Positions 59,371-64,000 of a DNA stretch of 64,000 nt are shown one piece after another (positions within the stretch are counted from its first letter, which is position 1; the number at the start of each line of letters is the position of its first letter). A program made the position numbers and the translations under genes. The stretch is taken from NCBI GenBank assembly GCA_049514575.1, contig JBEKUX010000001.1, positions 105,015-169,014 on the forward strand, given 5' to 3'. Source of the DNA: BOG-1184 sp049514575. Its GTDB lineage: Bacteria; Fibrobacterota; Chitinivibrionia; Chitinivibrionales; Chitinispirillaceae. The notes beneath the pieces were generated by a model, which had not been told where the DNA came from, searched no databases, and saw only the letters and a program-made list of their open reading frames with translations.

Positions 59371-60153
59371 ATGAAAACCGTGTTGTACTATTTTTCCGGA
59401 ACCGGCAATTCGCTTCAGACGGCGCGGGACATCGCGGCGAAACTCGGCGATACGCAACTTGTCGCCATCAGGAAGCCGTTTCAGGAGCGGTACGATGTTT
59501 CCGCGGACAGAACAGGCATCGTATTTCCCGTGTACATGTGGGGACTACCGATCATCGTCAGGGAATTTGCCGAACGCCTTGCTGCTGCGCCTGACAGGTA
59601 TGTTTTTGCAGTCGCCACCTACGGCGGCTTTCCAGCAGGAACGCTCGTCATGCTCTCGAAAATACTGCAATCCAGGGGAATAAAACTATCGGCAGGGTTT
59701 GGCGTGCAGATGCCCGGCAATTATACCCCGCTATACGGGGCCCAGTCGCAGGAATCCCAGCAGAAATCGTTTACAGCGGCAGTCGGGAAAATCGCGCTGA
59801 TAGCTGAAAAAGTGCGGAAGGGCGAACCAGCCCGAATCGAAAAGAATTCCTGGATAGTCAATGCCCTGTTTTCCGGTCTCATGTACAGCGGCGGCAGCAA
59901 AAAGATACGGACCGCGGACAAAAAATTCATTCTCCAGGACACCTGCACAAAATGCGGCATCTGCGCCAGAGTGTGCCCGGTGGAAAACATCAAACTGGTT
60001 GAAGGAAAGCCGATATGGCTCCATCACTGCGAGCACTGCCTTGCCTGCCTGCAATGGTGCCCAGTGGAGGCCATACAGTACGGTCAAAAAACCATTGGCC
60101 GGAAACGCTACCGACATCCCCTGATAACCGTTACGGATATGTATAAAAAATGA
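59371..60153 (+). CDS. EFR1-type flavodoxin-ferredoxin fusion
   Basis: The 260-residue protein has an N-terminal flavodoxin-like domain with FMN phosphate loop YFSGTGNSLQTARDIA (7-22) and FPVYMWGLP, and a C-terminal two-cluster ferredoxin domain with CTKCGICARVCP and CEHCLACLQWCP. EFR1-family proteins are cytoplasmic electron carriers thought to link flavin with 4Fe-4S partners in anaerobes. GGAGG precedes the ATG at 59371. The stop overlaps the start of the following secreted-protein gene (ATGATG). Confidence 0.92.
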   Translation: MKTVLYYFSGTGNSLQTARDIAAKLGDTQLVAIRKPFQERYDVSADRTGIVFPVYMWGLPIIVREFAERLAAAPDRYVFAVATYGGFPAGTLVMLSKILQSRGIKLSAGFGVQMPGNYTPLYGAQSQESQQKSFTAAVGKIALIAEKVRKGEPARIEKNSWIVNALFSGLMYSGGSKKIRTADKKFILQDTCTKCGICARVCPVENIKLVEGKPIWLHHCEHCLACLQWCPVEAIQYGQKTIGRKRYRHPLITVTDMYKK

Positions 60154-60818
60154 TGAAAAAAACAGGGTGGACACTCGCGGCAGAAGTCTGGTCGGCGGTT
60201 CTGTTCATGATGAGTCCGGTACCGGCGGATGGCGTTGACAGCGTTTTGATCACCGAATCCGACAGCATCGTTTCGTTTTACGAAAATCATTACCGTGCGG
60301 ACAGCGGTTTCAAGTACACGCAGGACAGCCTGAGCATGCTTTTTTACGCGTATAAATCTTTCCCTTGTAAAGGATTGTCCCTGAAAAGGATCGCCGACTT
60401 CCGGGCCGGCGGATATATACGGATCAATCCCTACGGTCTGGAGTGGACGTTCCCGCTCGATACCGGTTCAGGCAGCGGGGTCGGCAGGGCCGAATATGAG
60501 TGTCTGCATAATTACCATGTCGAGTGGCCGTTGGGGCGGGACACGATCAGCGACCCGATCTTTAAAAAATTATTGCACTGTACCGACTGCGGGTGGCGGT
60601 CTCCCATGGCATTTTACCGGATAAAAACCTATGCCCCGTATTATTATAACCAGATACTTTTACTTATGAGCCGGGACTCTGTTGCGGCAGTGGAAAAAGC
60701 GCACAAGGATTCAGTTACCGCGGCATACCTGAAATTCATACAGGGATTTAAAAACCCTTCGGTCCCTTCAGTTCCTTCAGTCCCATCAGTCCCTTCAGCA
60801 ATGCCGGACAGCAAGTAA
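60150..60818 (+). CDS. Secreted protein of unknown function with PSV repeats
   Basis: The 222-residue protein has a signal-like N-terminus (KKTGWTLAAEVWSAVLFMMS). The middle has aromatic-rich segments (AGGYIRINPYGLEWTFPL, CTDCGWRSPMAFYRI) that I do not recognise. The C-terminus is a proline-serine-valine repeat (PSVPSVPSVPSVPSA) encoded by a 9-bp tandem repeat, possibly a flexible linker of variable length. It overlaps the EFR1 stop, so it is co-translated with it. Confidence 0.65.
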   Translation: MMKKTGWTLAAEVWSAVLFMMSPVPADGVDSVLITESDSIVSFYENHYRADSGFKYTQDSLSMLFYAYKSFPCKGLSLKRIADFRAGGYIRINPYGLEWTFPLDTGSGSGVGRAEYECLHNYHVEWPLGRDTISDPIFKKLLHCTDCGWRSPMAFYRIKTYAPYYYNQILLLMSRDSVAAVEKAHKDSVTAAYLKFIQGFKNPSVPSVPSVPSVPSAMPDSK

Positions 60819-60872
60819 AAGCAGGCATTGTTGAAGGTGTTTTTTTAGACGGCATCGCCTTCAGGAAGCCCC

Positions 60873-61793
60873 TTACGATTTGGCCTTTTGAATTGTGGCC
60901 ATTGCCGTGGCGATCACGCTGCCGACATCCGCAAGGTTCGACGGGATGACCAGCGTATTGCCCTGCTTCGCGATATTGCCGAATTGCGCAATGTACTGCT
61001 CCGCGACTTTGAGCTGCACCGCCTCGAAACCGCCCTGTGCCTTGATCGATTCCGCGACTTTCCGGATGCCTTCGGCATTGGCAGTGGCCACCAGAAGAAT
61101 CGCGGCCGACTGGCCTTCAGCCTCGTTGATGCGCTGCTGTTTCGTGGCCTCAGAGGTCTTGATCACCTTCTGTTTTTCACCTTCGGCATTGTTGATCGCT
61201 GCGTCGCGCGTGCCTTCGGACTGCAGAATGAGCGCCCGTTTTTCCCGCTCGGCGCGCATCTGTTTTTCCATTGCGGCAAGAATGTCCTCGGGCGGATTGA
61301 TGTTTTTGATTTCATAACGGAAGACTTTCAGTCCCCACGATTCGCTCGCCTTGTCGAGTTCGGTCACGACCGACATGTTGATGTGCGACCGTTCTTCGAA
61401 GGTGCGGTCGAGCTCGATGCGGCCTATCTCGGAACGGAGCGTGGTCTGGGCAAGCTGGGTTATGGCAAAGATCAGGTTTGCCACGCCGTATGAGGCGCGC
61501 TGCGGGTCGATGATTTTGTAATAGAGCACGCCGTCGACGCCTACCTGCACATTGTCCTTTGTAATGCATACCTGTTCCTGAATTTCCATCGCCACCTCTT
61601 TAAGGCTGTGATGGTAGCGGATGGCATCGATAAAGGGAAACAGGATATAAAACCCGGCGTTCAGGGTGGTGTGGTATCGGCCGAGGCGTTCCACGACATA
61701 CGCGCTCTGCTGCGGCACCACCACCGCAGTTTTACTGATGACGATAATGGCAAAAATCGCCAGTACGATAGAAACGATGACGAGTCCGGACAT
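60873..61793 (-). CDS. qmcA: SPFH/stomatin family protein
   Basis: The 306-residue protein has one N-terminal transmembrane helix (residues 3-20) and the SPFH domain (VVVPQQSAYVVERLGRYHTT to ELDRTFEERSHIN). A long coiled-coil follows (MEKQMRAEREKRALILQSEG) and then an alanine-rich end. QmcA-type proteins form membrane microdomain cages and help membrane protein quality control with NfeD partners. The nfeD gene lies 16 bp upstream in the same operon. GAGGAGG precedes the ATG at 61793. Confidence 0.95.
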   Translation of the reverse strand: MSGLVIVSIVLAIFAIIVISKTAVVVPQQSAYVVERLGRYHTTLNAGFYILFPFIDAIRYHHSLKEVAMEIQEQVCITKDNVQVGVDGVLYYKIIDPQRASYGVANLIFAITQLAQTTLRSEIGRIELDRTFEERSHINMSVVTELDKASESWGLKVFRYEIKNINPPEDILAAMEKQMRAEREKRALILQSEGTRDAAINNAEGEKQKVIKTSEATKQQRINEAEGQSAAILLVATANAEGIRKVAESIKAQGGFEAVQLKVAEQYIAQFGNIAKQGNTLVIPSNLADVGSVIATAMATIQKAKS

Positions 61794-61809
61794 ACGTGCC
61801 TCCTCTTTG

Positions 61810-62247
61810 CTATTGTTTAAGAACGACTACCATACCGATTCCTTCACGTGCAACGATCGTGCATACGCCGTTTACAGGCAGATCCACGGCGCCGCTGTTG
61901 CGCGCATGCCAGATCGACCCGCGAAGTTCTATTCTGCCTTCTTTTCCGGCCGCGATCGGCTCGACCGCACGCGCCGTCTCTCCGACGAATTCAGGTACAT
62001 CGGCCTGACGTGTGGTTTTGCGCACCCGTTCGACCAGCGGTCTGCGCAAGGTGGCGATGAACACCGCGGACAGCACGGCAAAAAGCGCGATCTGGACCCA
62101 GGTCGTGTGGATCCCGGCCGCGGCCAGGGCACCAACAATAAGCGCCGCAATGCCGACAAAAAGAAGATAAAACCCTCCGGCGGCCGTTGCCTCGGCAAGC
62201 AGGAGGAATAACCCCACACATATCCAGAACCACCAGACAATATGCAT
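61810..62247 (-). CDS. NfeD-like membrane protein (YbbK type)
   Basis: The 145-residue protein has two or three transmembrane helices in the first 65 residues (WWFWICVGLFLLLAEATAAG) and a C-terminal OB-fold (FVGETARAVEPIAAGKEGRI then WHARNSG). This is the short NfeD form without the serine-protease domain and pairs with the stomatin encoded downstream. AAAAGGAA precedes the ATG at 62247. The first gene of a two-gene operon. Confidence 0.92.
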   Translation of the reverse strand: MHIVWWFWICVGLFLLLAEATAAGGFYLLFVGIAALIVGALAAAGIHTTWVQIALFAVLSAVFIATLRRPLVERVRKTTRQADVPEFVGETARAVEPIAAGKEGRIELRGSIWHARNSGAVDLPVNGVCTIVAREGIGMVVVLKQ

Positions 62248-62279
62248 ACGTATTTCCTTTTAAAGAGTCCTCTCGACGC

Positions 62280-62440
62280 ACAGACCAAAGCGCGTGCTTC
62301 GGGAAAATACCATCCGCTCTGCGGCCTGCTGAAATAATGTCACGAATGAATGCGTCCAATGGGGGGTTATTTCAAGGGCAGAACGGTTTCCCTTGTTTCA
62401 GAAGGGAGTACAAGACGGATGGAATTTTTCAATAGGATGC
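62280..62440 (-). repeat. Dispersed ~60-bp repeat (AGGAAG-CGG-CGGAT family) and half copy
   Basis: On the minus strand, ATTATTTCAGCAGGCCGCAG then AGCGGATGGTATTTTCCCGA (about 62298-62338) matches the family. A second partial motif on the plus strand (GACGGATGGAATTTTTCAAT, 62410-62429) lies inside the end of the next small gene. Confidence 0.5.
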
Positions 62441-62648
62441 GCTTTGCTTTTCGTTCGGCATTATAGCAGATTTCGCATATTGTATGCCCGTGTTTATCAT
62501 CCTTTGCGCTTAGTTTTCTAAAGCACCCGGGCTGTTCGCATTTTGGGAGGCGGAAATGATATAATGTTTTTATGCGCTTCAGTCCGGTATTGTAAATCTG
62601 TTCGATCCTGCGGTCGGTATCAGTAATCATTCCATTGCTCATTTCCAT
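62367..62648 (-). CDS. Small hypothetical protein with a cysteine knuckle
   Basis: The 93-residue frame from ATG 62648 (MEMSNGMITDTDRRIEQIYN) contains PKCEQPGCFRKLSAKDDKHG then HTICEICYNAE, a plausible zinc-binding CxxxxC/CxxC arrangement, and a basic tail. A frame upstream of this ATG is open but unlikely. No ribosome-binding site is obvious and the 3' end overlaps a dispersed repeat, so the C-terminus may be altered. Family unknown. Confidence 0.45.
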   Translation of the reverse strand: MEMSNGMITDTDRRIEQIYNTGLKRIKTLYHFRLPKCEQPGCFRKLSAKDDKHGHTICEICYNAERKAKRILLKNSIRLVLPSETRETVLPLK

Positions 62649-62929
62649 TATTATTCCATTACAAACAGGAATATAGTATCCCTCCCAGAACCATCGCGGA
62701 GGGAGTATGTTTCGTTGATCCCTCTGTTGCTTAAGTATACTCCTTAATCCGCCTGATAACAAGCTTTATGATTTTTATTCTCAAAATGAAGTTCGATCGC
62801 ATCCTAACTATGGAAGATTATCTCTATACGCTGAAAATCTTTTAAAAGGGTAATGCAGCTTCTGACAGAACATATTGAATGGTCCAGTCCGCACAATGGG
62901 ACCGATAAGCGGATTCCCTCAGGACGCAA

Positions 62930-64000
62930 TCATTTGCTTCTTGGATTTTCGTCTTTCCCTTTATCCTGAGCACGACCGCCGTTGTTCTGCTGCCCGGCGT
63001 TGTTCTGCCCCCAGGTGCGCTGGGCCTGGGCATTGCCTCTGATCAACTCTTCCTGCGCAGGCTGCCGCTGCTGTTCCATGCGCGCTTCGTTCTGTACCTG
63101 TGTCCGCACCTGTGTCCGCACCTGCTCGCGGTTTTCGGGCGTGGGCTGCGGCACCACCCGCGACTGCGGTCGTAATGCAGGCTGCTGCTCTGTTACCGCA
63201 GGTTTCCATTGCTTTATATTAACAACATGGTTCCTGGCCTGCTGTGCCCGCATTGACTGGATTTCCGCCTCGGCCTGTAATTCAGACCGTTTTTTCGTGT
63301 CTGCCTCGTACCCGGCCGCCTTTTCCAGATGGAATTGTTCCTGCGACGCGTTTTCAGCTTTTACCTTCTGGTTTTTCAGCGTCTGCTGCGCCGCGTTCTT
63401 CTCGCGTTTTAAAATGACCGTCCTGTCGGCTTCGTTTTTCCGCTGCTGCACCGGGGCAACCTGTGGCCTCTTTTCCAGCATCGATCTGATTGCCGTGGGG
63501 TTTTTCGGAGCAGCAGACGAAATTTCTGGTTTGTAAATAACGAACCGGTTTTCCCTTACTAACCCGCGGTGAATGGGCTCGCCCGGTTTGAGTTCGTCGT
63601 GGGCAATGGTGACCGGCGTGATGTGCTTGTTTGAGGCCCTGAAGATCTCTTCCACGGGCAGGCCACGGTTGACGATATGGTCATGCTCAAACCCGTAGGA
63701 ATTCTTGACGAACTCGGTCCTGCGGTATACTTCCTCTGTCCGGACCGGAGGCACCATGTTCATCCACGGGTGCGGGTCGCAGAAATTTCTGGTCGGCATG
63801 AAAAAATAATCATTGGCCGTTAAATTGAATTCAAAGTCTTCACCCACACGTTTATTCCCGAAATAAAATCCTTCGTTATTGACATAGCGGGTATGCGGCG
63901 GCAGCGGCGCCCATCCGCAGTAGTCATCGCCCCTGCGCCACGACACCCAGGCCGGTCCCCACTCGTTGTCCGGCAGCCAGCACCAGCCGTGCGTGCGGTG
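62930..64000 (-). CDS. DUF6600/FecR-associated-like protein, N-terminus beyond the window
   Basis: The frame runs through the window end, giving 356 visible residues. It contains the tryptophan-rich repeat-like segment GWCWLPDNEWGPAWVSWRRG then DDYCGWAPLPP, typical of DUF6600-containing proteins. A conserved middle (GEDFEFNLTANDYFFMPTRN, PVEEIFRASNKHITPV) and a long Gln/Ala/Glu-rich low-complexity coiled tail follow (REKNAAQQTLKNQKVKAENA, QVRTQVRTQVQNEAR). Such proteins are usually exported envelope proteins; the signal peptide would lie outside the window. Confidence 0.75.
   Translation of the reverse strand, partial: HRTHGWCWLPDNEWGPAWVSWRRGDDYCGWAPLPPHTRYVNNEGFYFGNKRVGEDFEFNLTANDYFFMPTRNFCDPHPWMNMVPPVRTEEVYRRTEFVKNSYGFEHDHIVNRGLPVEEIFRASNKHITPVTIAHDELKPGEPIHRGLVRENRFVIYKPEISSAAPKNPTAIRSMLEKRPQVAPVQQRKNEADRTVILKREKNAAQQTLKNQKVKAENASQEQFHLEKAAGYEADTKKRSELQAEAEIQSMRAQQARNHVVNIKQWKPAVTEQQPALRPQSRVVPQPTPENREQVRTQVRTQVQNEARMEQQRQPAQEELIRGNAQAQRTWGQNNAGQQNNGGRAQDKGKDENPRSK

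Overview
The window reads as chromosomal DNA of a Gram-negative, plant-polymer-degrading bacterium. The evidence is an LPS-type glycosyltransferase, LptE, type VI secretion baseplate genes, many lipoproteins, and two secreted xylan/glucan hydrolases (GH30, GH8). The GH8 enzyme and a large beta-propeller protein end in domains that resemble type IX secretion (Por) sorting tails. Together with a short RpoD-like sigma factor and a hydrogenase-related membrane complex, this fits a Fibrobacterota/Chitinispirillia-type or related FCB-group lineage. That placement is an inference from gene content; no rRNA is present.

Layout. 0-4 kb: end of a GT9 glycosyltransferase, a structured RNA-like element, an RsbW-like ATPase, a lipoprotein and a TMTC-like TPR membrane protein. 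4.2-5.9 kb: a retron (predicted msr-msd RNA, XRE protein, reverse transcriptase). 6.1-9.3 kb: tssE-tssF-tssG. 9.4-12.8 kb: three paralogous lipoproteins, one broken by a stop codon. 12.9-16.3 kb: lptE and a DnaQ-DinG fusion. 16.4-34.1 kb: mainly housekeeping genes (tRNA-Ser, beta-helix protein, trpS, an Rmd-like reductase, ahcY, a tandem ThyX-like protein, an rlhA-type U32 protein, an aminotransferase, a heterodimeric ABC exporter, an FmdB-like protein, argJ). 34.2-37 kb: an MFS transporter and a GH30 xylanase. 37.7-45.6 kb: tRNA-Lys and a six-gene energy-converting hydrogenase-related (Ehr-like) complex whose large subunit has lost the NiFe cysteines. 46.5-47.9 kb: GH8. 48.1-51.9 kb: a cassette bounded by inverted repeats that encodes a multi-ubiquitin protein, an E1-like enzyme, a DUF6527-like protein, a 57-residue protein, and a divergent XRE regulator with an ImmA/IrrE peptidase. 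52.3-64 kb: beta-propeller protein, sigma factor, small secreted and membrane proteins, GIY-YIG, EFR1-type flavodoxin-ferredoxin, qmcA-nfeD and a truncated DUF6600-like protein.

Two accessory systems look like defence modules: the retron and the ubiquitin-like cassette. Intergenic DNA is unusually rich in repeats. At least five dispersed families can be seen by eye, several with stems that change on both sides while loops stay constant, which points to structured RNA or single-stranded DNA. The strongest leads are the ubiquitin-like cassette with its inverted repeats, the two-copy structured element directly upstream of unrelated genes, the retron, and the Ehr-like complex with a 34-bp tandem duplication of a stop/ribosome-binding-site/start junction.
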